From Micromonospora arborensis (lineage in GTDB: Bacteria > Actinomycetota > Actinomycetes > Mycobacteriales > Micromonosporaceae), in NCBI RefSeq assembly GCF_003205615.1, contig NZ_PYBV01000014.1:1-64000 (forward strand): a stretch of DNA of 64,000 nt. The letters run 5' to 3'. The notes beneath the pieces were generated by a model that had not been told where the DNA came from, did no database searches, and was given only the letters and a program-made list of their open reading frames with translations. Below are positions 34,942 to 45,142 of this stretch, piece by piece. Numbering within the stretch: position 1 is the stretch's first letter; each line of letters begins with the position of its first letter. The position numbers and the translations under genes were made by a program.

Positions 34942-35017
34942 CGATCCACTCCAGGTCGCCGATGTGGGGCTTTCCCGGGCCGTGGATGCCGCCATGTCGC
35001 CGACATGGAGTCGATCA
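34942..35017. repeat. 76-bp palindromic element, copy 3
   Basis: This is the most symmetric copy, starting CGATCCACTCCAGGTCGCCG and ending GACATGGAGTCGATCA. It is exactly 76 bp and lies 17 bases after the SRP RNA and 107 before dnaX. In transcripts from ffs it would form a long hairpin and may help terminate or process them. Confidence 0.82.
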
Positions 35018-35124
35018 AGCCGGTCAAACGGGCCAAACGGGCCGCAACCACGGTGCGCGGCGGGGTGGGTGGTCACCCGCGCCCGACCGGCGCAGAATGG
35101 CTCGGTCGAGAGGAGGCGGGACGA

Positions 35125-38100
35125 GTGACGCTGGCGCTCTACCGCAAGTACCGGCCGCGTACCTTCGCTGAGGTCATCGGTCAGGAGCACGTGACCGAGC
35201 CGCTGAAGCAGGCGCTGCGCAGCGGACGGCTCAACCACGCCTACCTCTTCTCCGGCCCGCGCGGCTGCGGCAAGACCACCAGCGCCCGGATCATGGCCCG
35301 CTCGCTCAACTGTGAGCAGGGCCCCACCCCCGAGCCGTGCGGCAAGTGTGCGTCCTGCCGCTCGCTGGCCGCCGACGGTGCCGGCTCCATCGACGTGATC
35401 GAGATCGACGCGGCCAGCCACGGCGGTGTCGACGACGCCCGCGAGCTGCGCGAGCGTGCCTTCTTCGCGCCGGCCAACAGCCGATTCAAGATCTACATCA
35501 TCGACGAGGCGCACATGGTCTCGACCCAGGGCTTCAACGCCCTGCTCAAGCTGGTCGAGGAGCCTCCGGAGTACGTCAAGTTCATCTTCGCCACCACCGA
35601 ACCGGAGAAGGTCCTCGGCACAATCCGGTCGCGGACCCACCACTACCCGTTCCGGCTGTTTCCGCCGAAGGTGGTCCGCCCGTACCTGGAGCAGCTCACC
35701 CAGGCCGAGGGCGTCGCCGTCGAGCCGGCGGTCTTTCCGCTGGTGGTGCGCGCCGGTGGCGGCAGCATGCGGGACAGCCTCTCCGTGCTCGACCAGCTCA
35801 TCGCCGGCGCCGGCGCGGAGGGGGTCAGCTACGCCCGGGCCGTCGCCCTGCTCGGGGTCACCGACTCGGCGCTGATCGACGAGATGTGCGACGCGCTGGC
35901 CGCCGGTGACGGCGCCGCCGCGTACGCCACCGTCGACCGGGTCGCCGAGGCCGGGCACGACATGCGCCGGTTCGCCTCCGACCTGCTGGAACGGCTGCGC
36001 GACCTGATCGTGATCCAGCAGGTGCCGGACGCCGCCGCGAAGGGTCTGATCGACGGCCCCGCCGACCAGATCGAGCGGATGGCCGCCCAGGCTTCGCAGC
36101 TCGGCTCGGCCACGCTCTCCCGCTGCGCCGACATCGTGCACAACGGGCTGGTGGAGATGCGCGGCACCACCGCGCCCCGCCTGCTGCTGGAGCTGATCTG
36201 CGCCCGGATGCTGCTGCCCGGCGCGGACGACTCCACCCGTGGCCTGCTCCAGCGCCTGGAACGGATGGAACGCCGGCTCACCCTGAGCGGCACCGACGCG
36301 CCGTCGGCCGCCGCCGGCTCCGCTCCAGCCACCCACCCGGGAGTACGCCCACAGCCAGGCACCCCGGTCCCGGCTGCCGCCACCCCGGCACCCGTCAACG
36401 CCCCGACCTCCGCACCGCCATGGGCGGTCGACCCGGCAGCGTCCCCGACCCGCAGCGCTGCGGCCTCGGGCGCTCCCACGTCGGCTGCTCCGGTCTCCGG
36501 AGCACCGGCTTCGCACGCTCCGATTTCGGGAGCACCGGCTTCGCACGCTCCCGTCTCGGGCGCACCGGCTTCGCACGCTCCGACCTCCGGAGCGTTGGCC
36601 TCGGACATCTCGGCCGCCGACTCGCCGATCCCGGCGTCACCCGGAGCGTCGACCGTCGCCGCGTCGGCACCGGAGGATCGGTTCGCACCCGGCTCGCCCG
36701 CCGGGCCGGGCACCGGCTCGCCGACTCCACGTCGCGTGGTGCCGCCGTCGGCGGTGCTTCCCGACCCGGCCACGCCGGAGCCGCCTCGTCCGGGTGCGCC
36801 GGCCGCGGCGCTGGACGCGGTCGCGGTTCGTCGCGTCTGGCCCGACGTGGTCGGCAAGGTCAACCGAACCAACAAGCGGATCGCCGCCCTGATGCGCGAC
36901 GCCGTGGTACGTGAGCTTGACGGCGACATGCTGGTGCTGACGGTGAAGTCCACCGTGCTGGCCAAGATGATGGCCGATCACGCGGCAGTGCTCACCGACG
37001 CGCTCTACGAGGAGTTGGGTGGGCGCTGGCAGATCCGCTGCGAGGTGGCTGGCGAGCGCGGTGGCGTGTCGCTGTCCGGCCCACAGCGCTCGCCATCCGC
37101 CGCGCCGGCCCGCCCCGCTTCCGCGCCGGACGGGCCGACCTCCCCGACGAGCGCGCCGAACCCGACTGCCGGCCCCGCCGCGTCGAACGTGAATGCCGCT
37201 GCCGGCTCGATGAGCGCGCCGAACCCGACTGCCGTCTCCGCCGCGTCGAACATGAATGCCGCTGCCGGCCCGACCGACGCGCGGCCGGCCGCAGCGCATC
37301 CGACCGGCGGTGCCGGCCAGGGTGCCCGTGCTGGTCTGCCGGGCGGAGCGGATGCGCGCGGCGGAAACGGCTCCGGTGACCACGGTGCGGGCCGGCAGGG
37401 TGGAACGCCGCCCACCGCACCTGCTGATGACGAGGACGACTGGCCGGAGGCGGCCCGTCCCGGCGGTGGCGCCCCCACTGCCGAGGCGACCGATGACGAG
37501 GACTGGCCGGAGGCCGCCCGTCCGGGTGGCGCGTCGGCCGGAAACGACGCGAGCCCGGCCGGCGGCCCCGGCTCGGCATCCACCTCAACCGGCGCGCACG
37601 GCCTCGGCGCGAACGGCGGCAACGCGCACGGCACGAGCGCGCACGGCACGAGCGCGAACGGCACGAGCGCGAACGGTGGGAGCGCCAACGGCGGTAACGG
37701 GAACGGCACCAGGGCGACCGGCGGCAGCACCAACGGCGGTAACGGGAACGGCACCGGATCGGGCGGTTCAGGTGGCCCCGGCCCGGCGGCCGGGGGCGGT
37801 AACCCTGGCGTGCGGGGCAACCCGACACCGGCGGCCCGGCAGCCGGCGTCAGCCGGTGGTGCGCCGGTGAGCAGCGCAATCGCCGCAGCTCGCGCGGCGG
37901 CGGCGGGGCGTGGTGCGCGTACCGGAGCGGCGGCCCGGCCCATCGCGGACGCCGAATGGGCCGGCGAGCCGCCCTACGACCCGGACTTCGATGGCCCCTC
38001 GCGGGGTGGTCGGCCGGGTGGCGCGGCGGCAGCGGCGGCACCGGTCTACGAGGGGTTCGACCCGGGCGACGAGCCGTTGGACGAGGTCATCGACGAGAAG

Positions 38101-38190
38101 ACCGCCCGGGAGTCCAGTGAGGAGCAGGCGGTACGACTGCTCCGGGAAACCTTCGGAGCCGAGAAGATCAACGAGGTCGACGCCCGCTAA
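35125..38190 (+). CDS. dnaX: DNA polymerase III subunit gamma/tau
   Basis: This 1021-residue clamp-loader ATPase has Walker A GPRGCGKTT at 44-52, a zinc module (CEQGPTPEPCGKCASC), Walker B with DEAH (IYIIDEAHMVS) and the SRC-like sensor region (TTEPEKVLGTIRSRTHHYPF). Domain III follows to about residue 385. The C-terminal 600 residues are unusually long and repetitive: ten-residue SGAPASHAP(I/V/T) repeats, duplicated SAPNPTA units, two DDEDWPEAARPGG units and an (A/N)-HGTS/NGGS stretch. A conserved tau-like segment lies near residues 565-640 (RRVWPDVVGKVNRTNKRIAA). GTG at 35125 follows GAGGCGGGACGA. Confidence 0.95.
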   Translation: MTLALYRKYRPRTFAEVIGQEHVTEPLKQALRSGRLNHAYLFSGPRGCGKTTSARIMARSLNCEQGPTPEPCGKCASCRSLAADGAGSIDVIEIDAASHGGVDDARELRERAFFAPANSRFKIYIIDEAHMVSTQGFNALLKLVEEPPEYVKFIFATTEPEKVLGTIRSRTHHYPFRLFPPKVVRPYLEQLTQAEGVAVEPAVFPLVVRAGGGSMRDSLSVLDQLIAGAGAEGVSYARAVALLGVTDSALIDEMCDALAAGDGAAAYATVDRVAEAGHDMRRFASDLLERLRDLIVIQQVPDAAAKGLIDGPADQIERMAAQASQLGSATLSRCADIVHNGLVEMRGTTAPRLLLELICARMLLPGADDSTRGLLQRLERMERRLTLSGTDAPSAAAGSAPATHPGVRPQPGTPVPAAATPAPVNAPTSAPPWAVDPAASPTRSAAASGAPTSAAPVSGAPASHAPISGAPASHAPVSGAPASHAPTSGALASDISAADSPIPASPGASTVAASAPEDRFAPGSPAGPGTGSPTPRRVVPPSAVLPDPATPEPPRPGAPAAALDAVAVRRVWPDVVGKVNRTNKRIAALMRDAVVRELDGDMLVLTVKSTVLAKMMADHAAVLTDALYEELGGRWQIRCEVAGERGGVSLSGPQRSPSAAPARPASAPDGPTSPTSAPNPTAGPAASNVNAAAGSMSAPNPTAVSAASNMNAAAGPTDARPAAAHPTGGAGQGARAGLPGGADARGGNGSGDHGAGRQGGTPPTAPADDEDDWPEAARPGGGAPTAEATDDEDWPEAARPGGASAGNDASPAGGPGSASTSTGAHGLGANGGNAHGTSAHGTSANGTSANGGSANGGNGNGTRATGGSTNGGNGNGTGSGGSGGPGPAAGGGNPGVRGNPTPAARQPASAGGAPVSSAIAAARAAAAGRGARTGAAARPIADAEWAGEPPYDPDFDGPSRGGRPGGAAAAAAPVYEGFDPGDEPLDEVIDEKTARESSEEQAVRLLRETFGAEKINEVDAR

Positions 38191-38882
38191 CGTTCGCCGA
38201 TCATGGAGTTGTGGTCGGTGACGGAAACTGGGGCGGGGACTTGGGCTGGGGTTTCGGCTAGCAGAACTCCCAGGCAGCAGGCCCAGAGCGGGAAGGGGAG
38301 CACGGCTACCCGTTCCATACCGCCGACTCCGATCCCGACGCCCTGCTGGGCGAAGAACAGCACGGTCCCGGTGAGGGCGATGAACCCGGCGGTGAGGGTG
38401 AGCGGTCGCCAGCGGCCGAGCGTCGTGGTGCGTGGCGCGAGGCCGGCGAGGAACAGGCCGACGTTGCCCAGCCCCATGATCAGGAATGCGCCGAGGACGT
38501 GCAGGTTCTCGTCGATGTCGGCCGGGTAGAGGGCGGCCAGGGCGTACCCGCCGGTGGCCAGCAGCAGGAGGGTCTGGGCCGAGCGCACCACCGCGCCGCG
38601 ACCGAGGATCCGCCAGGTCAGCAGGAGCCCGGTGGCGAGCAGCACGGCGGTGGCCAGTGTTGCGGCGTTCATCAACGGGTGCCAGGGCGAGCAGACGTAG
38701 CGGGGTCGACTGCTGTCCCAGATGACGCAGCGGGCGTTGCCGAGGTCGCTGATGTTGTGGATGGCCCAGCTGTAGGTCGGCTCGCGCCACCGCAGGCCGG
38801 TGACCAGGCTGGCGACGAGGAAGATCGGTGCGGCCGCGACCCAGCACAGAGCGCCGACCCGGCCGGTGCCGTTGAGATTCAT
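38187..38882 (-). CDS. DUF998 family membrane protein
   Basis: This protein is about 231 residues with six or seven helices and the DUF998 layout: [20 protein letters not shown], then [14 protein letters not shown], then [20 protein letters not shown]. The function of DUF998 is unknown. Its stop overlaps the dnaX stop by three bases in convergent orientation. The start at 38882 (ATG AAT CTC) was used; a GTG at 38894 would add four residues. Confidence 0.82.
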   Translation of the reverse strand: MNLNGTGRVGALCWVAAAPIFLVASLVTGLRWREPTYSWAIHNISDLGNARCVIWDSSRPRYVCSPWHPLMNAATLATAVLLATGLLLTWRILGRGAVVRSAQTLLLLATGGYALAALYPADIDENLHVLGAFLIMGLGNVGLFLAGLAPRTTTLGRWRPLTLTAGFIALTGTVLFFAQQGVGIGVGGMERVAVLPFPLWACCLGVLLAETPAQVPAPVSVTDHNSMIGER

Positions 38883-39059
38883 ACCTTTGAGCACACCAGG
38901 GCGACGGCTCTCGGCGCACTACCAGCAGATGGTCGGTTCGGGGTAGGGGTAGCCGTACCCGGAAGGCTCGGCGTGGGCGACGCACCGGGCGGGGTGGGGT
39001 CGGTCCCAACGGATAGGCTGGGCGGCGGTCGAGCAGACGAGTGCGAGAAGGAGCCATCC

Positions 39060-39392
39060 GTGCGCCCAGGTGGACAGCCGAACATGCAGCAGATGCTGAA
39101 GCAGGCGCAGAAGATGCAGCAGCAGATCGCCGCCGCTCAGGCCGAGTTGGCCGAGGCCGAGCTGACCGGCACGGCCGGCGGTGGCCTGGTCACCGCGACC
39201 GTCTCCGGTGCCGGTGAGCTCAAGGCCATCAAGATCGACCCGAAGGCCGTCGACCCGGACGACGTGGAGACGCTGGAAGACCTGGTCGTGGCGGCCATGC
39301 ACAACGCCGCCGAGGCGGCACGGGAGCTGACCGAGCGCAAGATGGGCCCGGTCGCCGGTGGCATGGGCGGCCTCGGCCTGCCCGGTTTCTGA
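39060..39392 (+). CDS. ybaB: YbaB/EbfC family nucleoid-associated protein
   Basis: This 110-residue DNA-binding protein has the family coiled-coil start [19 protein letters not shown] and the core [19 protein letters not shown]. It sits between dnaX and recR in most bacteria. AAGGAG lies seven bases before the GTG at 39060. The recR start is eight bases after its stop. Confidence 0.93.
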   Translation: MRPGGQPNMQQMLKQAQKMQQQIAAAQAELAEAELTGTAGGGLVTATVSGAGELKAIKIDPKAVDPDDVETLEDLVVAAMHNAAEAARELTERKMGPVAGGMGGLGLPGF

Positions 39393-39400
39393 GCCGGCAG

Positions 39401-39994
39401 ATGTACGAAGGTGCCATTCAGGATCTGATCGACGAGCTGGGCCGGCTGCCGGGCGTGGGCCCGAAGAGCGCTCAGCGGATCGCGTTCCACGTCCTGTCGG
39501 CGGATCCTGCCGACGTCAACCGGCTGGCCGGCGCGCTGCGCAAGGTCAAGGAGCTGGTGCGGTTCTGCACGACCTGCTACAACGTGGCCGAGTCCGAGCA
39601 GTGCCGGATCTGCCGCGACCCGCGCCGTACCGACGAGGTGCTCTGCGTGGTGGAGGAGCCCAAGGACGTGGTGGCCATCGAGCGGACCGGTGAGTTCCGC
39701 GGTCGCTACCACGTGCTGGGTGGCGCGATCAATCCGCTGGAGGGGATCGGCCCGGACAGTCTGCGCATCCGGGAGCTGATGATCCGGCTCGGCGGCGGCG
39801 GGGTTCGGGAGCTGATCCTGGCCACCGACCCGAACACCGAGGGTGAGGCGACCGCCACCTACCTGGCGCTGATGGTGAAGCCGATGGGGATCTCGGTGAC
39901 CCGGCTGGCCAGCGGGCTGCCGGTCGGCGGCGACCTGGAGTACGCCGACGAGATCACCCTCGGCCGGGCCTTCGAGGGTCGCCGGGCCGTCTGA
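39401..39994 (+). CDS. recR: recombination mediator protein RecR
   Basis: This 197-residue recombination factor works with RecF and RecO to load RecA at gaps. It shows the N-terminal helix-hairpin-helix ([20 protein letters not shown]), the four-cysteine zinc finger ([20 protein letters not shown]), the Toprim domain ([39 protein letters not shown]) and the C-terminal [21 protein letters not shown] terminator follows at 40006. Confidence 0.96.
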   Translation: MYEGAIQDLIDELGRLPGVGPKSAQRIAFHVLSADPADVNRLAGALRKVKELVRFCTTCYNVAESEQCRICRDPRRTDEVLCVVEEPKDVVAIERTGEFRGRYHVLGGAINPLEGIGPDSLRIRELMIRLGGGGVRELILATDPNTEGEATATYLALMVKPMGISVTRLASGLPVGGDLEYADEITLGRAFEGRRAV

Positions 39995-40005
39995 GTCGTA
40001 CCCCC

Positions 40006-40038
40006 GGGGGTGGTGCCGTCACCGACGGTGCCACCCCC
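40006..40038 (+). terminator. Terminator after recR
   Basis: Arms GGGGGTGGTGCCGT and ACGGTGCCACCCCC, with a two-base internal mismatch, enclose five bases. The hairpin starts 11 bases after the recR stop. Confidence 0.8.
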
Positions 40039-40165
40039 GTTGTGGTGCCCGGTGCCGAGTGGATCGGTGTGTCGCTCCATGTGCTCACCGTGCCGTCGCC
40101 TGTCAGACCCCGGCGGAAGGTGTCGGCTTGGTAGCGATTGCCTGACGCCCGTTCCGCTTCGCGTG

Positions 40166-40227
40166 TGACATGTCATAGCCTCCCGCACACGGACCGAGCC
40201 ACAGCTCGGCGTGGTCATGCGCATGAC
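40166..40227. promoter_or_regulatory. Palindromes upstream of the peptide-binding lipoprotein
   Basis: Two perfect palindromes, TGACATGTCA (40166-40175) and GTCATGCGCATGAC (40214-40227), share ATGAC/GTCAT halves. A short hairpin CCGAGC-CACA-GCTCGG lies between them. They occupy the promoter region of the importer operon and the second lies 11 bases before the ATG, so a repressor bound there could block the operon. Confidence 0.45.
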
Positions 40228-40238
40228 AGAGGTGAGAG

Positions 40239-41912
40239 ATGCAGGCGAGAAGGCTTAAAACGGCCGTGGCCATCGCGGCCGTTGCCGCTCTGGCGGTCGG
40301 CGCGGCCGGCTGCGCGAAGAGCGAGCGCGACGGCGACAGTGGCGAGGCCAAGACTGGCGGCACCTTCATCTTCGCGGGTGCCGGTGACCCGAAGAACTTC
40401 GATCCGATCTTCAACGATGACGGTGAGTCGTTCCGGCCGGTCCGGCAGATGTTCGACACCCTGGTGACCCACAAGCCGGGCACCGCGGACCTGCAGGGTG
40501 GCCTGGCCGAGACCTGGGAGCACGACCCGGAGGGCAAGGTCTGGACGTTCAAGCTCCGCCAGGGCGTGAAGTTCCACGACGGTACGCCGTTCAACGCCGC
40601 CGCGGTCTGCTTCAACTTCGACCGCTGGTACAACATGAAGGGCGCTGCCGCCCAGTCCCAGATGATCTACTACATGGACACCTTCGGCGGGTTCGCCAAG
40701 AACGAGGCCGAGGGCGCCGGCGAGTCGATCTACAACAAGTGCGAGGCCAAGGACGACGGAACCGCCGTCCTGACCCTGAACAAGTACAAGGGCGCCTTCC
40801 CCGGCGCCTTCGCGCTGACCTCGCTGTCGATCGCGAGCCCCGAGGCGCTCAAGAAGTACGACGCCAACACGGTCACGCAGAACGGTGACTCGTTCTCGTA
40901 CAGCGCGTTCGCCAACGAGCACCCGGTCGGCACCGGTCCGTTCACCTTCGGTGGGTGGGACAAGGCCAAGAACGAGATCACCCTGAACCGGAACCCGGAC
41001 TACTACGGCGAGAAGGCCAAGGTAGACAAGATGATCATCAAGATCATCAAGGACGAGAGCACCCGCAAGCAGGAGCTCCGTGCCGGCACCGTCCAGGGCA
41101 TCGACTTCCCGGCCCCGGCCGACCGCAAGGCGCTCGAGGGTGAGGGCTTCCAGGTCGTCAACCGCCCGGCGTTCAACATCCTCTACCTGGGCCTCAACCA
41201 GAAGAACCCGAAGCTCAAGGACCTGCGGGTGCGCCAGGCGATCGCCTACGCGCTCAACCGCCAGCAGTTGGTGCAGACCAAGGGCCCGGGTGGCGCCAAG
41301 GTCGCCGACGAGTTCCAGCCGGACACCGTGCTCGGCTACGCCCCGGACGTGCAGAAGTACGAGTACAACCCGGACAAGGCCAAGCAGCTCCTCAAGGATG
41401 CCGGCGCCGAGGGTCTGACGCTGAACTTCTACTACCCGCCGGACGTCACCCGGCCGTACATGCCGAACCCGCAGGAGATCTTCACCGTCCTCGCCAACGA
41501 CCTGCAGGCCGTCGGCATCAAGGTCAACGGTGTGCCTCGCCCGTGGAACGGTGGCTTCAAGGACGACGTGCAGCAGTTCGGCAAGCACGACCTGCACATC
41601 CTCGGCTGGACCGGTGACTACAACGACCCGGGCAACTTCGTCGGCACGTTCTTCGGCCGCGCCAAGGCCGAGTTCGGCGACCAGTCGATGACCGAGATGT
41701 TCGACGCCATCGCCAAGGCCGACGGCACCGTCGACGACGCCGGCAAGAAGGCGGCCTGGGAGCAGGTCAACCGGGACATCGCCGCCAAGTGGCTGCCGGC
41801 CGTGCCGCTCTGGCACGCCCCGCCGGCCATCGTCGTCACCAAGGACGTCAAGGGTCTGGTTGCCAGCCCGTTGACCGACGAGCGGTTCAACACGGTCAGC
41901 ATCAGCAAGTGA
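40239..41912 (+). CDS. peptide ABC transporter substrate-binding lipoprotein
   Basis: This 557-residue family 5 extracellular solute-binding protein has a lipoprotein signal (KTAVAIAAVAALAVGAAGC) and the family motifs VRQMFDTLVTHKPGTADL, LAETWEHDPEGKVWTFKLR and GVKFHDGTPFNAAAVCFNFD near the N-terminus. It delivers oligopeptides or related ligands to the permeases encoded downstream. ATG at 40239 follows GAGG. A strong hairpin sits between this gene and the permeases. Confidence 0.93.
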   Translation: MQARRLKTAVAIAAVAALAVGAAGCAKSERDGDSGEAKTGGTFIFAGAGDPKNFDPIFNDDGESFRPVRQMFDTLVTHKPGTADLQGGLAETWEHDPEGKVWTFKLRQGVKFHDGTPFNAAAVCFNFDRWYNMKGAAAQSQMIYYMDTFGGFAKNEAEGAGESIYNKCEAKDDGTAVLTLNKYKGAFPGAFALTSLSIASPEALKKYDANTVTQNGDSFSYSAFANEHPVGTGPFTFGGWDKAKNEITLNRNPDYYGEKAKVDKMIIKIIKDESTRKQELRAGTVQGIDFPAPADRKALEGEGFQVVNRPAFNILYLGLNQKNPKLKDLRVRQAIAYALNRQQLVQTKGPGGAKVADEFQPDTVLGYAPDVQKYEYNPDKAKQLLKDAGAEGLTLNFYYPPDVTRPYMPNPQEIFTVLANDLQAVGIKVNGVPRPWNGGFKDDVQQFGKHDLHILGWTGDYNDPGNFVGTFFGRAKAEFGDQSMTEMFDAIAKADGTVDDAGKKAAWEQVNRDIAAKWLPAVPLWHAPPAIVVTKDVKGLVASPLTDERFNTVSISK

Positions 41913-41939
41913 CGTTCATCGGCTGACGCCGTAGGCGTG

Positions 41940-41978
41940 ATCGGCCCGGGTCGGGGGCTCCTCCCGGCCCGGGCCGAT
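41940..41978 (+). terminator. Intercistronic hairpin
   Basis: Perfect 11-base arms ATCGGCCCGGG and CCCGGGCCGAT enclose 17 bases with further partial pairing. It lies between the binding-protein gene and the first permease. Such hairpins protect the abundant binding-protein message or cause partial termination. Confidence 0.8.
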
Positions 41979-42010
41979 TCCGCGATCATCGAGAGTCTGG
42001 TGTGTGAGAG

Positions 42011-43018
42011 ATGTTGCGAGTCATAGTTCGCCGCCTGCTGCAGTTGGTGGTGACCCTCATAGCGCTGTCGGCGCTGATCTTCATCTGGCTGCGGAACCTG
42101 CCCGGAGGCCCGGTCGAGGCGCTGCTCGGCGAGCGGGCCACGCCCGAGCGCCGCGCCCTGCTGACCAAGGCGCTCGGCTACGACCAGCCGATCCTGGTGC
42201 AGTACGGCAAGTTCATGCAGCGGGTGGTGACCGGCGACTTCGGCAACTCGATCCGGACCGGTGACCCGGTCACCGAGGTCATCAGCCGCGCGTTCCCGGC
42301 CACCATCGAGTTGGCGCTCGCCGCGATGATCATCGCGGTCGGCCTCGGGGTGCCGCTCGGCTACCTCGCCGCGCGTTGGCGCGGACGCTCGCTGGACAAC
42401 CTCACCATCGCCGGCACCCTGCTCGGCATCTCGATCCCGATCTTCTTCCTGGGCTACCTGCTCAAGGACGTCTTCACGCAGAACATCCACTGGTTCCCGC
42501 CGTCCGGGCGGCTCACCACCGGACTGGACAACACCAATGTCACCGGGTTCTTCGTGCTCGACGGCCTGCTCACCCGGGAGTTCGACGCCAGCGCCGACGC
42601 GCTGTGGCATCTGATCCTGCCGGCGATCACGCTCGCCACCATCCCGCTGGCGGTGATCGTGCGGATCACCCGGGCCAGCGTGCTCGACGTGCTGAACGAG
42701 GACTACGTGCGGACCGCCGAGGCGAAGGGCCTGCGGCACCGCACCATCCGTGGCCGGCACATCCTGCGCAACGCGCTGCTGCCGGTGGTCACGACCATCG
42801 GTCTGCAGACCGGCGCGCTGCTCTCCGGCGCGGTGCTTACCGAGAAGGTCTACAACTGGGGCGGTATCGGCACGCTGATCACCGACTCGATCAGCGGCGG
42901 CCGGGACTACCCGGTGCTCCAGGCGATCATCCTGCTCGCCGCGCTGGTCTTCGTTGTGGTCAACCTGCTGGTCGACCTCTCCTACGCCTTCATCGACCCG
43001 AGGGTGCGTGTGCGATGA
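42011..43018 (+). CDS. peptide ABC transporter permease (DppB/OppB type)
   Basis: This 335-residue permease has six helices. The N-terminal LRVIVRRLLQLVVTLIALSA and the EAA-loop region RTAEAKGLRHRTIRGRHILR are typical of DppB/OppB. PGGP in the first loop and the C-terminal DLSYAFIDPRVR are also family marks. Its stop overlaps the DppC-type gene by ATGA. Confidence 0.93.
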   Translation: MLRVIVRRLLQLVVTLIALSALIFIWLRNLPGGPVEALLGERATPERRALLTKALGYDQPILVQYGKFMQRVVTGDFGNSIRTGDPVTEVISRAFPATIELALAAMIIAVGLGVPLGYLAARWRGRSLDNLTIAGTLLGISIPIFFLGYLLKDVFTQNIHWFPPSGRLTTGLDNTNVTGFFVLDGLLTREFDASADALWHLILPAITLATIPLAVIVRITRASVLDVLNEDYVRTAEAKGLRHRTIRGRHILRNALLPVVTTIGLQTGALLSGAVLTEKVYNWGGIGTLITDSISGGRDYPVLQAIILLAALVFVVVNLLVDLSYAFIDPRVRVR

Positions 43019-44043
43019 GTGACCCCACCACCCAGGCCGGCACGCCGGCTCCCCGCAGCGGGGACGACAAGCCCCGCCCCGGCATGAGCGAGCGCAGCAT
43101 CGGCGTGCTCGGCGACCGCAAGAAGGCACGGCTCGACGAGCTGGCCCGGGCGAGCGCCGCCGACCGCGGCGGGGTCAGCCTCGTCCGCGACGCCGCACGC
43201 CGGCTGCGGCGCAACCCGGTCGCCATCATCGGAGCCGCCATCGTGGGGCTGTTCGTCCTGGTGGCGATCTTCGCTCCGCTGATCGCCCCACACGATCCGG
43301 TGCAGCGCTTCGACGAGTTGACGAAGAACCTCACCGTCGACACGATCCCGGGGGCCAGCGGCGAATTCCCGCTCGGCTCCGATCCGCTCGGCCGGGACTT
43401 CCTGTCCCGCATGATCTACGGTGCCCGGCAGACGCTCTTCGTCGGCGTGCTCGCCACCCTCATCGGTCTCGCGCTCGGCGTGCTGATCGGTGCGATCGCC
43501 GGTGCCTTCGGCGGCTGGGTCGACGTGGTCCTGATGCGACTCACCGACGTGATGCTGGCCCTGCCCAGCCTGTTGCTCGCGATCACCCTGGTCGCGATGG
43601 CCAGCCGGTCGAGCCAGTGGACGGTCATCTTCGCGGTGGCCATCGTGAGCGTGCCGATCTTCGCCCGGCTGCTGCGCGGCTCGATGCTGGCCCAGCGGGA
43701 GAGCGACCACGTGCTCGCCGCCCGCGCGCTCGGCGTCAAGGAGCGCAACATCGTGCTGCGGCACATGCTGCCCAACTCGCTGACCGCGGTGATCGTGCAG
43801 GCCACCCTGACCTTCGCGGTGGCCATTCTGGACGCTGCGGCGCTCTCCTTCCTGGGCCTCGGCGACCCGGACATCAACCGGGCCGAGTGGGGCCTGATGC
43901 TCGGCGTGGACGGTCAGCGCTATTTCGAGGTCCGCCCGGAGTTGGCGTACTACCCGGCGCTCGCGATCATCGTGGTCGCGCTCGGCTTCACCCTGCTTGG
44001 TGAGGCGATGCGTGAGGCGATCGACCCGAAGAACCGGCGGTGA
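43015..44043 (+). CDS. peptide ABC transporter permease (DppC/OppC type)
   Basis: This 342-residue permease has a long hydrophilic N-terminus (about 60 residues), then an OppC N-terminal helix (NPVAIIGAAIVGLFVLVAIF). The core includes HPLGSDPLGRD-like FPLGSDPLGRDFLSRMIYG and the EAA loop AARALGVKERNIVLRHMLPN. The ATG at 43015 overlaps the DppB-type stop. Confidence 0.93.
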   Translation: MSDPTTQAGTPAPRSGDDKPRPGMSERSIGVLGDRKKARLDELARASAADRGGVSLVRDAARRLRRNPVAIIGAAIVGLFVLVAIFAPLIAPHDPVQRFDELTKNLTVDTIPGASGEFPLGSDPLGRDFLSRMIYGARQTLFVGVLATLIGLALGVLIGAIAGAFGGWVDVVLMRLTDVMLALPSLLLAITLVAMASRSSQWTVIFAVAIVSVPIFARLLRGSMLAQRESDHVLAARALGVKERNIVLRHMLPNSLTAVIVQATLTFAVAILDAAALSFLGLGDPDINRAEWGLMLGVDGQRYFEVRPELAYYPALAIIVVALGFTLLGEAMREAIDPKNRR

Positions 44044-44155
44044 CGACGGTGAGCGCCAGCAGCACGGCCGGCACCCGCCTCGGGCGAGCGCGAGGAGTGA
44101 GCTTGCGAGCCACACAGTCGCGAGCGAAGGACCAAAGCAGTGAGGAAGTGACCCG
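44044..44155. other. Spacer with GCGAG-rich repeat-like motif
   Basis: This 112-base gap inside the operon contains GGGCGAGCGCGAGGAGTGAG followed by CTTGCGAGCC and GTCGCGAGCGAAGG. The short GCGAG words are repeated five times in direct and inverted form. It looks like one member of a degenerate intergenic repeat rather than a promoter. No other clear copy was found in this window. Confidence 0.4.

Positions 44156-45138
<983 letters not shown>

Positions 45139-45142
<4 letters not shown>

Noticed and set aside
34660..36576. A 638-residue minus-strand open frame across the tRNA and the first half of dnaX
   Set aside because: It is antisense to the highly conserved DnaX core and a tRNA, has no domain, and its composition is that of a GC-rich shadow frame.
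36992..38041. Long minus-strand open frames (up to about 350 residues) across the DnaX C-terminal half
   Set aside because: They are Arg/Pro-rich shadows of the repetitive tau region on the other strand with no recognisable domain.
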